Shown: piece by piece, positions 32,159 through 42,196 of the stretch
How the letters are laid out: the number at the start of each line of letters is the position of its first letter
Numbering within the stretch: the first letter of the stretch is position 1
NCBI RefSeq assembly: GCF_018687715.1
Contig: NC_056762.1
Coordinates: forward strand, 18,221,364 to 18,285,363
DNA from: Carya illinoinensis
Taxonomy: Eukaryota > Streptophyta > Magnoliopsida > Fagales > Juglandaceae
DNA: 64,000 bases
Direction: 5' to 3'
Program-made: the position numbers and the translations under genes
Notes under the pieces: generated by a model
Told to the model about the DNA's origin: nothing
The model's database searches: none
Seen by the model: the letters and a program-made list of their open reading frames with translations, nothing else

Positions 32159-32277
32159 GGGAGCGATCATACGAGCACTAATGCACCGGATCGCATCAGA
32201 ACTTCGCTGTTAAGCGTGCTTGGGCGAGAGTTGTACTAGGATGGGTAACCTCCTGGGAAGTCCTCGTGTTGCACCCC
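32159..32277 (+). rRNA. 5S rRNA: 5S rRNA gene, class R
   Basis: T4A, C15G, C35G, C46T, A50T, A74T and G89A. C16. Upstream box TATATCAG, then TTTTTTGCTGG. Confidence 0.83.
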
Positions 32278-32479
32278 CCCCCCCCCCCCAAAATTTTTAT
32301 TTTTACCGCATCTCTGGTCGGATGGACCGGAAGGAGAACTGAGCAAAGGATTTTTAGGAAAATTGCACCGAACCCATCACATAAAAATGGGTATCGATCA
32401 GATCGCCGATTGGCACGGGATAGGCAGGGTGCGGCTAGGTCGTAATAGGATTATTTTAGTTTTTCGCTGGTAGCATGAT

Positions 32480-32598
32480 GGGTGCGATCATAGCAGGACT
32501 AATGCACCGGATCCCATCAGAACTCCGTAGTTAACCGTGCTTGGGCGAGAGTAGTACTAGGATAAGTGACCTCCTGGGACGTCCTCGTGTTGCACCCC
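32480..32598 (+). rRNA. 5S rRNA: 5S rRNA gene, class B
   Basis: C14G, C18G, C49T, G56C, G85A, G86A and A101C. C10 then TCCCC. Confidence 0.83.
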
Positions 32599-32797
32599 CC
32601 CCCCTCCCCAATTTTTATTTTTACCGCATCTCTGGTCGGATGGACCGGAACGAGAACCGAGCAATGGATTTTTAGGAAAATCGCACCGACCCCATCGCGT
32701 AGCAATGGGTATGGATCAGATCGCCGGTTGGCACGGGATAGGCAGGGTGCGGCTAGGTCGTAATAGGATTATATTAGTTTTTCTCTGGTAGCATGAT

Positions 32798-32916
32798 GGG
32801 TGCGATCATACTAGCACTAATGCACTGAATCCCACCACAATTCCGCAGTTAAGCGTGCTTGGGCGAGAGTAGTACTAGGATGGGTGACCTCCTGGGAAGT
32901 CCTCGTGTTGCACCCC
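32798..32916 (+). rRNA. 5S rRNA: 5S rRNA gene, class T
   Basis: Plain class T. The upstream GC element is lost (TTTTTCTCTGG). Confidence 0.86.
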
Positions 32917-33105
32917 CCCTTTTTATTTTTGCCGCATCTCTAGTCGGATGGACCGGAACGAGAACCGGGCCATGGATTTTTAGGAAAATCGCACCGACCC
33001 CATCGCATAGCTATGGGTATCGATCAGATCGCCGGTTGGCATTGGATAGGCAGGGTGTGGCTACGTCGTAATAGGATTATATTAGTTTTTCGCAGGTAGC
33101 ATGAT

Positions 33106-33134
33106 GTGTGCGATCATACAAGCACTAATGCACC
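33106..33134 (+). pseudogene. 29-nt 5S 5' stub
   Basis: Nt 1-29, class A type. The second promoter copy reads GGTCGCATGAT. Confidence 0.88.
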
Positions 33135-33159
33135 ATTAGTTTTTCGCTGGTCGCATGAT

Positions 33160-33278
33160 GGGTGCGATCATACTAGCACTAATGCACCGAATCCCACCAC
33201 AACTCCGCAGTTAAGCGTGCTTGGGCGAGAGTAGTACTAGCATAGGTGACCTCCTGGGAAGTCGTCGTGTTGCACCCC
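33160..33278 (+). rRNA. 5S rRNA: 5S rRNA gene, class T4
   Basis: C15T, G31A, T38C, G41C, G82C, G85A and C105G. C14. Two changes are in box C. Confidence 0.83.
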
Positions 33279-33475
33279 CCCCCCCCCCATTTTTATTTTT
33301 ACCGCATCTCTCGTCGGATGGACCGGAACGAGAACCGGGCAATGGATTTTTAGGAAAATCGCACCGACCCCATCGAATAGCGATGGGTATCGATCAGATC
33401 GCCGGTTGGCATTGGATAGGCAGGGTGCGGCTACGTCGTCATAGGATTATATTAGTTTTCCGCTGGTAGCTTGAT

Positions 33476-33594
33476 GTGTGCGATCATACAAGCACTAATG
33501 CACCGGATCCCATCAGAACTCCGCAGTGAAGCGTGCTTGGGTGAGAGTAGTACTAGGATGGGTGACCTCCTGGGAAGTCCTCGTGTTGCACCCC
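33476..33594 (+). rRNA. 5S rRNA: 5S rRNA gene, class A
   Basis: G2T, C15A, T53G and C67T. C15. Preceded by GCTTGAT. Confidence 0.85.
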
Positions 33595-33792
33595 CCCCCC
33601 CCCCCATTTTTATTTTTACCGCATCTCTGGTCGGATGGACCGGAACGAGAACCGGGCAATGGATTTTTAGGAAAATCAAACCGACCCCATCGCATAGCAA
33701 TGGGTATCGATCAGATCGCTGGTCGGCATGGGATAGGCAGGGTGCGGCTAGGTCGTAATAGGATTATTTTAGTTTTTCGCTGGTAGCATGAT

Positions 33793-33911
33793 GGGTTCGA
33801 TCATAGCAGCACTAACGCACCGGATCCCATCAGAACTCCGCAGTTAACCGTGCTTGGGCGAGAGTAGTACTAGGATGGGTGACCTCTTGGGACGTCCTCG
33901 TGTTGCACCCC
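33793..33911 (+). rRNA. 5S rRNA: 5S rRNA gene, class G
   Basis: G5T, C14G, T24C, G56C, C95T and A101C. C5 then ATTTTAATTTTT. Confidence 0.84.
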
Positions 33912-34099
33912 CATTTTAATTTTTACCGCATCTCTGGTCGGATGGACCGGAACGAGAACGGAGCAATGGACTTTTAGGAAAATCGCACCGACCCCATCGC
34001 GTAGCAATGGGTATGGATCAGATCGCCGGTTGGCCCGGGATAGGCAGGGTGAGGCTAGGTCGTAATAGGATTATATTAGTTTTTCGCTGGTAGCATGAT

Positions 34100-34218
34100 G
34101 GGTTCGATCATACAAGCACTAATGCACTGAATCCCACCACAATTCCGCAGTTAAGTGTGCGTGGGCGAGAGTAGTACTAGGATGGGTGACCTCCTGGGAA
34201 GTGCTCGTGTTGCACCCC
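34100..34218 (+). rRNA. 5S rRNA: 5S rRNA gene, class T variant
   Basis: G5T, C15A, C29T, G31A, T38C, G41C, C44T, C57T, T62G and C104G. Confidence 0.82.
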
Positions 34219-34407
34219 CCCTTTTTATTTTTACCGCATCTCTGGTCGGATGGACCGGAACGAGAACCGGGCAATGGATTTTTAGGAAAATCGCACCGAC
34301 CCCATCGCATAGCGATGGGTATCGATCAGATTGCCGGTTGGCATTGGATAGGCAGGGTGCGGCTACGTCGTAATAGGATTATATTAGTTTTTCGCTGGTA
34401 GCAAGAT

Positions 34408-34526
34408 GGGTTCGATCATAGCAGCACTAACGCACCGGATCCCATCAGAACTCCGCAGTTAACCGTGCTTGGGCGAGAGTAGTACTAGGATGGGTGACCT
34501 CCTGGGAAGTCCTCGTGTTGCACCCC
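34408..34526 (+). rRNA. 5S rRNA: 5S rRNA gene, class G
   Basis: G5T, C14G, T24C and G56C. Preceded by GCAAGAT. Confidence 0.85.
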
Positions 34527-34715
34527 CCCTTTTTATTTTTGCCGCATCTCTGGTCGGATGGACCGGAACGAGAACCGGGCAATGGATTTTTAGGAGAATC
34601 GCACTGACCCCATCGCATAGCGATGGGTATCGATCAGATCGCCGGTTGGCATGGGATAGGCAGGGGGCGGCTACGTCGTAATAGGATTATATTAGTTTTT
34701 CGCTGCTAGCATGAT

Positions 34716-34744
34716 GTGTGCGATCATACAAGCACTAATGCACC
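34716..34744 (+). pseudogene. 29-nt 5S 5' stub
   Basis: Nt 1-29, class A type. The rightmost 54-bp duplication in the window. Confidence 0.88.
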
Positions 34745-34769
34745 ATTAGTTTTTCGCTGGTAGCATGAT

Positions 34770-34888
34770 GGGTGCGATCATACTAGCACTAATGCACCGA
34801 ATCCCACCACAACTCCGCAGTTAAGCGTGCTTGGGCGAGAGTAGTACTAGGATGGGTGACCTCCTGGGAAGTCCTCGTGTTGCACCCC
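34770..34888 (+). rRNA. 5S rRNA: 5S rRNA gene, class T4
   Basis: C15T, G31A, T38C and G41C only. Confidence 0.87.
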
Positions 34889-35077
34889 CCCTTTTTATTT
34901 TTACCGCATCTCTGGTCGGATGGACCGGAACGAGAACCGGGCAATGGATTTTTAGGAAAATCGCACCGACCCTATCGCGTAGCAATGGGTATGGATCAGA
35001 TCGCCGGTTGGCACGGGATAGGCGGGGTGCAGCTAGGTCGTAATAGGATTATATTAGTTTTTCGTTGGTAGCATGAT

Positions 35078-35196
35078 GGGTGCGATCATACTAGCACTAA
35101 TGCACTGAATCCCACCACAATTCCGCAGTTAAGCGTGCTTGGGCGAGAGTAGTACTAGGATGGGTGACCTCCTGGGAAGTCCTCGTGTTGCACCCC
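35078..35196 (+). rRNA. 5S rRNA: 5S rRNA gene, class T
   Basis: Plain class T. Followed by the first spacer with the 11-bp deletion (CATCGCTATTGATC) and the AGGTCATAATAGG end typical of the right half. Confidence 0.87.
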
Positions 35197-35374
35197 CCCT
35201 TTTTATTTTTGCCGCATCTCTGGTCGGATGGACCGGAACGAGAACCGGGCAATGGATTTTTAGGAAAATCGCACCGACCCCATCGCTATTGATCAGATCG
35301 CCGGTTAGCATGGGATAGGCAGGGTGCGGCTAGGTCATAATAGGATTATATTAGTTTTTCGCTGGTAGCATGAT

Positions 35375-35493
35375 GGGTGCGATCATACCAGCACTAATGC
35401 ACCGGATCCCATCAGAACTCCGCAGTTAAGCGTGCTTGGGCGAGAGTAGTACTAGGATGGGTGACCTCCTGGGAAGTCCTCGTGTTGCACCCC
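35375..35493 (+). rRNA. 5S rRNA: 5S rRNA gene, class K (first consensus copy)
   Basis: All 119 nt match the consensus. The trailer is C7-TTTTAATTTTT. Confidence 0.95.
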
Positions 35494-35682
35494 CCCTTTT
35501 AATTTTTACCGCATCTCTGGTCGGATGGACCGGAACGAGAACCAGGGAATGGATTTTTGGGAAAATCGCACCGACCCCATCACGTAGCAATGGGTATCGG
35601 TCAGATCGCCGGTTGGCATGAGATAGGCAGGGTGCGGCTAGGTCATAATAGGATTATATTAGTTTTTCGCTGGTAGCATGAT

Positions 35683-35801
35683 GGGTGCGATCATACCAGC
35701 ACTAATGCACCGGATCCCATCATAACTCCGCAGTTAAGCGTGCTTGGGCGAGAATAGTACTAGGATGGGTGACCTCCTGGGAAGTCCTCGTGTTGCACCC
35801 C
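35683..35801 (+). rRNA. 5S rRNA: 5S rRNA gene, class K41
   Basis: G41T and G72A. The spacer has AACCAGGGAATGG, with TATATGAG at its end. Confidence 0.93.
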
Positions 35802-35962
35802 CCCTTTTAATTTTTACCGCATCTCTGGTCGGATGGACCGGAACGAGAACCAGGGAATGGATTTTTGGGAAAATCGCACCGACCCCATCACGTAGCAATG
35901 GGTATCGGTCAGATCGCCGGTTGGCATGAGATAGGCAGGGTGCGGCTATGTCGTAATAGGAT

Positions 35963-35970
35963 TATATGAG
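35963..35970 (+). promoter_or_regulatory. Variant TATA box TATATGAG
   Basis: This box, followed by TTTTTCACTAGTAG in which the -14/-13 GC is AC, precedes the K53 gene at 35,991. The same variant promoter precedes all twelve K53 genes. Confidence 0.65.
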
Positions 35971-35990
35971 TTTTTCACTAGTAGCATGAT

Positions 35991-36109
35991 GGGTGCGATC
36001 ATACCAGCACTAATGCACCAGATCCCATCAGAACTCCGCAGTCAAGCGTGCTTGGGCGAGAGTAGTACTAGGATGGGTGACCTCCTGGGAAGTCCTCGTG
36101 TTGCACCCC
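35991..36109 (+). rRNA. 5S rRNA: 5S rRNA gene, class K53
   Basis: G30A and T53C. 11-bp spacer deletion at 36,199/36,200. Confidence 0.93.
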
Positions 36110-36132
36110 CCCTTTTTATTTTTACCGCATCT

Positions 36133-36149
36133 CCGGTCGGATGGACCGG
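36133..36149 (+). other. Spacer hairpin 1 (example)
   Basis: CCGGTC, loop GGATG, GACCGG form a perfect six-base-pair inverted repeat just after the terminator. Many units have TGGTC here and keep the stem through a wobble pair. K52-type spacers (TGGTCGGATCGACTGG) also keep it through wobble pairs. Confidence 0.7.
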
Positions 36150-36259
36150 AACGAGAACCGGGCAATGGATTCTTAGGAAAATCGCACCGACCCCATCGCT
36201 ATCGATCAGATCGCCGGTTAGCATGGGATAGCCAGGGTGCGGCTAGGTCATAATAGGAT

Positions 36260-36267
36260 TATATTAG
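36260..36267 (+). promoter_or_regulatory. TATA-like box of a canonical unit
   Basis: TATATTAG occupies -28 to -21 of the gene at 36,288. With GC at 36,274-36,275 (-14/-13) it matches the external promoter layout known for plant 5S genes. The base at -1 is T in the units I checked, not the C usual in well-studied plants. The box recurs 28 bp before most genes in the window. Confidence 0.8.
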
Positions 36268-36287
36268 TTTTTCGCTGGTAGCATGAT

Positions 36288-36406
36288 GGGTGCGATCATA
36301 CCAGCACTAATGCACCGGATCCCATCAGAACTCCGCAGTTAAGCGTGCTTGGGCGAGAGTAGTACTAGGATGGGTGACCTCCTGGGAAGTCCTCGTGTTG
36401 CACCCC
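36288..36406 (+). rRNA. 5S rRNA: 5S rRNA gene, class K
   Basis: Consensus throughout. C6 then TTTTTATTTTT. Used as the reference unit for promoter and terminator positions. Confidence 0.96.
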
Positions 36407-36408
36407 CC

Positions 36409-36419
36409 TTTTTATTTTT
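36409..36419 (+). terminator. T-rich RNA polymerase III terminator of a canonical unit
   Basis: Two runs of five T separated by A begin two bases after the 119-nt gene ending at 36,406. T-runs on the non-template strand terminate RNA polymerase III. The same element follows most K-class genes. Confidence 0.8.
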
Positions 36420-36594
36420 ACCGCATCTCTGGTCGGATGGACCGGAACGAGAACCAGGCAATGGATTTTTAGGAAAATCGCACCAACCCCATCGCGTAGC
36501 AATGGGTATCGGTCAGATCGCCGGTTGGCATGGGATAGGCAGGGTGCGGCTAGGTCATAATAGGATTATATTAGTTTTTCGCTGGTAGCATGAT

Positions 36595-36713
36595 GGGTGC
36601 GATCATACCAGCACTAATGCACCGGATCCCATCAGAACTCCGCAGCTAAGCGTGCTTGGGCGAGAGTAGTACTAGGATGGGTGACCTCCTGGGAAGTCCT
36701 CGTGTTGCACCCC
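36595..36713 (+). rRNA. 5S rRNA: 5S rRNA gene, class K52
   Basis: T52C, in box A. Trailer TTTTAGTTTTT. Hairpin 1 reads TGGTCGGATCGACTGG. Confidence 0.93.
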
Positions 36714-36902
36714 CCCTTTTAGTTTTTACCGCATCTCTGGTCGGATCGACTGGAACGAGAACCAGGGAATGGATTTTTAGGAAAATCGCACCAACCCCAT
36801 CGCGTAGCAATGGGTATCGGTCAGATCGCCGGTTGGCATGAGATAGGCAGGGTGCGGCTAGGTCATAATAGGATTATATTAGTTTTTCGCTGGTAGCATG
36901 AT

Positions 36903-37021
36903 GGGTGCGATCATACCAGCACTAATGCACCGGATCCCATCATAACTCCGCAGTTAAGCGTGCTTGGGCGAGAATAGTACTAGGATGGGTGACCTCCTGG
37001 GAAGTCCTCGTGTTGCACCCC
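36903..37021 (+). rRNA. 5S rRNA: 5S rRNA gene, class K41
   Basis: G41T and G72A, as at 35,683. Confidence 0.93.
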
Positions 37022-37210
37022 CCCTTTTAATTTTTACCGCATCTCTGGTCGGATGGACCGGAACGAGAACCAGGGAATGGATTTTTGGGAAAATCGCACC
37101 GACCCCATCACGTAGCAATGGGTATCGGTCAGATCGCCGGTTGGCATGAGATAGGCAGGGTGCGGCTATGTCGTAATAGGATTATATGAGTTTTTCACTA
37201 GTAGCATGAT

Positions 37211-37329
37211 GGGTGCGATCATACCAGCACTAATGCACCAGATCCCATCAGAACTCCGCAGTCAAGCGTGCTTGGGCGAGAGTAGTACTAGGATGGGTGA
37301 CCTCCTGGGAAGTCCTCGTGTTGCACCCC
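37211..37329 (+). rRNA. 5S rRNA: 5S rRNA gene, class K53
   Basis: G30A and T53C. 11-bp spacer deletion. Spacer reads CACCAACC. Confidence 0.93.
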
Positions 37330-37507
37330 CCCTTTTTATTTTTACCGCATCTCCGGTCGGATGGACCGGAACGAGAACCGGGCAATGGATTCTTAGGAAA
37401 ATCGCACCAACCCCATCGCTATCGATCAGATCGCCGGTTAGCATGGGATAGCCAGGGTGCGGCTAGGTCATAATAGGATTATATTAGTTTTTCGCTGGTA
37501 GCATGAT

Positions 37508-37626
37508 GGGTGCGATCATACCAGCACTAATGCACCGGATCCCATCAGAACTCCGCAGTTAAGCGTGCTTGGGCGAGAGTAGTACTAGGATGGGTGACCT
37601 CCTGGGAAGTCCTCGTGTTGCACCCC
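37508..37626 (+). rRNA. 5S rRNA: 5S rRNA gene, class K
   Basis: Consensus. C6. Confidence 0.96.
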
Positions 37627-37814
37627 CCTTTTTATTTTTACCGCATCTCTGGTCGGATGGACCGGAACGAGAACCAGGCAATGGATTTTTAGGAAAATCG
37701 CACCAACCCCATCGCGTAGCAATGGGTATCGGTCAGATCGCCGGTTGGCATGGGATAGGCAGGGTGCGGCTAGGTCATAATAGGATTATATTAGTTTTTC
37801 GCTGGTAGCATGAT

Positions 37815-37933
37815 GGGTGCGATCATACCAGCACTAATGCACCGGATCCCATCAGAACTCCGCAGCTAAGCGTGCTTGGGCGAGAGTAGTACTAGGATGG
37901 GTGACCTCCTGGGAAGTCCTCGTGTTGCACCCC
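37815..37933 (+). rRNA. 5S rRNA: 5S rRNA gene, class K52
   Basis: T52C with a CTCCGGTCGG spacer carrying the 11-bp deletion, unlike the K52 at 36,595. Confidence 0.93.
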
Positions 37934-38111
37934 CCCTTTTTATTTTTACCGCATCTCCGGTCGGATGGACCGGAACGAGAACCGGGCAATGGATTCTTAG
38001 GAAAATCGCACCGACCCCATCGCTATCGATCAGATCGCCGGTTAGCATGGGATAGGCAGGGTGCGGCTAGGTCATAATAGGATTATATTAGTTTTTCGCT
38101 GGTAGCATGAT

Positions 38112-38230
38112 GGGTGCGATCATACCAGCACTAATGCACCGGATCCCATCAGAACTCCGCAGTTAAGCGTGCTTGGGCGAGAGTAGTACTAGGATGGGTG
38201 ACCTCCTGGGAAGTACTCGTGTTGCACCCC
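38112..38230 (+). rRNA. 5S rRNA: 5S rRNA gene, class K
   Basis: C104A only. First gene of the 2,439-bp duplication. Confidence 0.94.
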
Positions 38231-38418
38231 CCTTTTTATTTTTACCGCATCTCTGGTCGGATGGACCGGAACGAGAACCAGGCAATGGATTTTTAGGAAA
38301 ATCGCACCAACCCCATCGCGTAGCAATGGGTATCGGTCAGATCGCCGGTTGGCATGGGATAGGCAGGGTGCGGCTAGGTCATAATAGGATTATATTAGTT
38401 TTTCGCTGGTAGCATGAT

Positions 38419-38537
38419 GGGTGCGATCATACCAGCACTAATGCACCGGATCCCATCAGAACTCCGCAGCTAAGCGTGCTTGGGCGAGAGTAGTACTAGG
38501 ATGGGTGACCTCCTGGGAAGTCCTCGTGTTGCACCCC
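38419..38537 (+). rRNA. 5S rRNA: 5S rRNA gene, class K52
   Basis: T52C. TTTTAGTTTTT trailer. Confidence 0.93.
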
Positions 38538-38726
38538 CCCTTTTAGTTTTTACCGCATCTCTGGTCGGATCGACTGGAACGAGAACCAGGGAATGGATTT
38601 TTAGGAAAATCGCACCAACCCCATCGCGTAGCAATGGGTATCGGTCAGATCGCCGGTTGGCATGAGATAGGCAGGGTGCGGCTAGGTCATAATAGGATTA
38701 TATTAGTTTTTCGCTGGTAGCATGAT

Positions 38727-38845
38727 GGGTGCGATCATACCAGCACTAATGCACCGGATCCCATCATAACTCCGCAGTTAAGCGTGCTTGGGCGAGAGTA
38801 GTACTAGGATGGGTGACCTCCTGGGAAGTCCTCGTGTTGCACCCC
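38727..38845 (+). rRNA. 5S rRNA: 5S rRNA gene, class K41
   Basis: G41T without G72A. TTTTAATTTTT trailer. Confidence 0.93.
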
Positions 38846-39034
38846 CCCTTTTAATTTTTACCGCATCTCTGGTCGGATGGACCGGAACGAGAACCAGGGA
38901 ATGGATTTTTGGGAAAATCGCACCGACCCCATCACGTAGCAATGGGTATCGGTCAGATCGCCGGTTGGCATGAGATAGGCAGGGTGCGGCTATGTCGTAA
39001 TAGGATTATATGAGTTTTTCACTAGTAGCATGAT

Positions 39035-39153
39035 GGGTGCGATCATACCAGCACTAATGCACCAGATCCCATCAGAACTCCGCAGTCAAGCGTGCTTGGG
39101 CGAGAGTAGTACTAGGATGGGTGACCTCCTGGGAAGTCCTCGTGTTGCACCCC
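39035..39153 (+). rRNA. 5S rRNA: 5S rRNA gene, class K53
   Basis: G30A and T53C. Spacer has TTCTTAAGAAAATCACACC and the 11-bp deletion. Confidence 0.93.
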
Positions 39154-39331
39154 CCCTTTTTATTTTTACCGCATCTCCGGTCGGATGGACCGGAACGAGA
39201 ACCGGGCAATGGATTCTTAAGAAAATCACACCGACCCCATCGCTATCGATCAGATCGCCGGTTAGCATGGGATAGGCAGGGTGCGGCTAGGTCATAATAG
39301 GATTATATTAGTTTTTCGCTGGTAGCATGAT

Positions 39332-39450
39332 GGGTGCGATCATACCAGCACTAATGCACCGGATCCCATCAGAACTCCGCAGTTAAGCGTGCTTGGGCGA
39401 GAGTAGTACTAGGATGGGTGACCTCCTGGGAAGTCCTCGTGTTGCACCCC
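39332..39450 (+). rRNA. 5S rRNA: 5S rRNA gene, class K
   Basis: Consensus. C6. Confidence 0.96.
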
Positions 39451-39638
39451 CCTTTTTATTTTTACCGCATCTCTGGTCGGATGGACCGGAACGAGAACCA
39501 GGCAATGGATTTTTAGGAAAATCGCACCAACCCCATCGCGTAGCAATGGGTATCGGTCAGATCGCCGGTTGGCATGGGATAGGCAGGGTGCGGCTAGGTC
39601 ATAATAGGATTATATTTGTTTTTCGCTGGTAGCATGAT

Positions 39639-39757
39639 GGGTGCGATCATACCAGCACTAATGCACCGGATCCCATCAGAACTCCGCAGCTAAGCGTGCT
39701 TGGGCGAGAGTAGTACTAGGATGGGTGACCTCCTGGGAAGTCCTCGTGTTGCACCCC
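39639..39757 (+). rRNA. 5S rRNA: 5S rRNA gene, class K52
   Basis: T52C. Upstream box TATATTTG. 11-bp spacer deletion. Hairpin 1 reads CCGGTCGGATCGACCGG. Confidence 0.93.
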
Positions 39758-39935
39758 CCCTTTTTATTTTTACCGCATCTCCGGTCGGATCGACCGGAAC
39801 GAGAACCGGGCAATGGATTCTTAGGAAAATCGCACCGACCCCATCGCTATCGATCAGATCGCCGGTTAGCATGGGATAGGCAGGGTGCGGCTAGGTCATA
39901 ATAGGATTATATTAGTTTTTCGCTGGTAGCATGAT

Positions 39936-40054
39936 GGGTGCGATCATACCAGCACTAATGCACCGGATCCCATCAGAACTCCGCAGTTAAGCGTGCTTGG
40001 GCGAGAGTAGTACTAGGATGGGTGACCTCCTGGGAAGTCCTCGTGTTGCACCCC
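39936..40054 (+). rRNA. 5S rRNA: 5S rRNA gene, class K
   Basis: Consensus. Spacer has GGCTTGGGATAGG. Confidence 0.96.
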
Positions 40055-40242
40055 CCTTTTTATTTTTACCGCATCTCTGGTCGGATGGACCGGAACGAGA
40101 ACCAGGCAATGGATTTTTAGGAAAATCGCACCAACCCCATCGCGTAGCAATGGGTATCGGTCAGATCGCCGGTTGGCTTGGGATAGGCAGGGTGCGGCTA
40201 GGTCATAATAGGATTATATTAGTTTTTCGCTGGTAGCATGAT

Positions 40243-40361
40243 GGGTGCGATCATACCAGCACTAATGCACCGGATCCCATCAGAACTCCGCAGCTAAGCG
40301 TGCTTGGGCGAGAGTAGTACTAGGATGGGTGACCTCCTGGGAAGTCCTCGTGTTGCACCCC
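40243..40361 (+). rRNA. 5S rRNA: 5S rRNA gene, class K52
   Basis: T52C. Spacer has AACCTCATCGCGTAGCTATG and ends with GGTTAGCATGGG. Confidence 0.93.
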
Positions 40362-40550
40362 CCCTTTTAGTTTTTACCGCATCTCTGGTCGGATCGACTG
40401 GAACGAGAACCAGGGAATGGATTTTTAGGAAAATCGCACCAACCTCATCGCGTAGCTATGGGTATCGGTCAGATCGCCGGTTAGCATGGGATAGGCAGGG
40501 TGCGGCTAGGTCATAATAGGATTATATTAGTTTTTCGCTGGTAGCATGAT

Positions 40551-40669
40551 GGGTGCGATCATACCAGCACTAATGCACCGGATCCCATCAGAACTCCGCA
40601 GTTAAGCGTGCTTGGGCGAGAGTAGTACTAGGATGGGTGACCTCCTGGGAAGTACTCGTGTTGCACCCC
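40551..40669 (+). rRNA. 5S rRNA: 5S rRNA gene, class K
   Basis: C104A only. First gene of the second 2,439-bp copy. Confidence 0.94.
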
Positions 40670-40857
40670 CCTTTTTATTTTTACCGCATCTCTGGTCGGA
40701 TGGACCGGAACGAGAACCAGGCAATGGATTTTTAGGAAAATCGCACCAACCCCATCGCGTAGCAATGGGTATCGGTCAGATCGCCGGTTGGCATGGGATA
40801 GGCAGGGTGCGGCTAGGTCATAATAGGATTATATTAGTTTTTCGCTGGTAGCATGAT

Positions 40858-40976
40858 GGGTGCGATCATACCAGCACTAATGCACCGGATCCCATCAGAA
40901 CTCCGCAGCTAAGCGTGCTTGGGCGAGAGTAGTACTAGGATGGGTGACCTCCTGGGAAGTCCTCGTGTTGCACCCC
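40858..40976 (+). rRNA. 5S rRNA: 5S rRNA gene, class K52
   Basis: T52C. Spacer has a private ATCGGACC. Confidence 0.93.
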
Positions 40977-41165
40977 CCCTTTTAGTTTTTACCGCATCTC
41001 TGGTCGGATCGACTGGAACGAGAACCAGGGAATGGATTTTTAGGAAAATCGGACCAACCCCATCGCGTAGCAATGGGTATCGGTCAGATCGCCGGTTGGC
41101 ATGAGATAGGCAGGGTGCGGCTAGGTCATAATAGGATTATATTAGTTTTTCGCTGGTAGCATGAT

Positions 41166-41284
41166 GGGTGCGATCATACCAGCACTAATGCACCGGATCC
41201 CATCATAACTCCGCAGTTAAGCGTGCTTGGGCGAGAGTAGTACTAGGATGGGTGACCTCCTGGGAAGTCCTCGTGTTGCACCCC
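41166..41284 (+). rRNA. 5S rRNA: 5S rRNA gene, class K41
   Basis: G41T. Confidence 0.93.
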
Positions 41285-41473
41285 CCCTTTTAATTTTTAC
41301 CGCATCTCTGGTCGGATGGACCGGAACGAGAACCAGGGAATGGATTTTTGGGAAAATCGCACCGACCCCATCACGTAGCAATGGGTATCGGTCAGATCGC
41401 CGGTTGGCATGAGATAGGCAGGGTGCGGCTATGTCGTAATAGGATTATATGAGTTTTTCACTAGTAGCATGAT

Positions 41474-41592
41474 GGGTGCGATCATACCAGCACTAATGCA
41501 CCAGATCCCATCAGAACTCCGCAGTCAAGCGTGCTTGGGCGAGAGTAGTACTAGGATGGGTGACCTCCTGGGAAGTCCTCGTGTTGCACCCC
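41474..41592 (+). rRNA. 5S rRNA: 5S rRNA gene, class K53
   Basis: G30A and T53C. Same TTCTTAAGAAAATCACACC spacer as at 39,035. Confidence 0.93.
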
Positions 41593-41770
41593 CCCTTTTT
41601 ATTTTTACCGCATCTCCGGTCGGATGGACCGGAACGAGAACCGGGCAATGGATTCTTAAGAAAATCACACCGACCCCATCGCTATCGATCAGATCGCCGG
41701 TTAGCATGGGATAGGCAGGGTGCGGCTAGGTCATAATAGGATTATATTAGTTTTTCGCTGGTAGCATGAT

Positions 41771-41889
41771 GGGTGCGATCATACCAGCACTAATGCACCG
41801 GATCCCATCAGAACTCCGCAGTTAAGCGTGCTTGGGCGAGAGTAGTACTAGGATGGGTGACCTCCTGGGAAGTCCTCGTGTTGCACCCC
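41771..41889 (+). rRNA. 5S rRNA: 5S rRNA gene, class K
   Basis: Consensus. C6. Confidence 0.96.
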
Positions 41890-42077
41890 CCTTTTTATTT
41901 TTACCGCATCTCTGGTCGGATGGACCGGAACGAGAACCAGGCAATGGATTTTTAGGAAAATCGCACCAACCCCATCGCGTAGCAATGGGTATCGGTCAGA
42001 TCGCCGGTTGGCATGGGATAGGCAGGGTGCGGCTAGGTCATAATAGGATTATATTTGTTTTTCGCTGGTAGCATGAT

Positions 42078-42196
42078 GGGTGCGATCATACCAGCACTAA
42101 TGCACCGGATCCCATCAGAACTCCGCAGCTAAGCGTGCTTGGGCGAGAGTAGTACTAGGATGGGTGACCTCCTGGGAAGTCCTCGTGTTGCACCCC
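42078..42196 (+). rRNA. 5S rRNA: 5S rRNA gene, class K52
   Basis: T52C. Upstream TATATTTG. 11-bp spacer deletion. Confidence 0.93.

Larger units (their letters stand above)
35683..38111 (+). repeat. Four-unit (1,220-bp) order, two copies
   Basis: The K41, K53, K and K52 units at 35,683, 35,991, 36,288 and 36,595 recur exactly 1,220 bp later at 36,903, 37,211, 37,508 and 37,815. The rare G72A is present in both K41 copies. The last spacer differs: the second has the 11-bp deletion. Confidence 0.85.

Noticed and set aside
23650..34744. The 29-nt stubs as separate small RNA genes.
   Set aside because: They are exact 5' pieces of a class A 5S gene with no terminator of their own, explained by a 54-bp tandem duplication.
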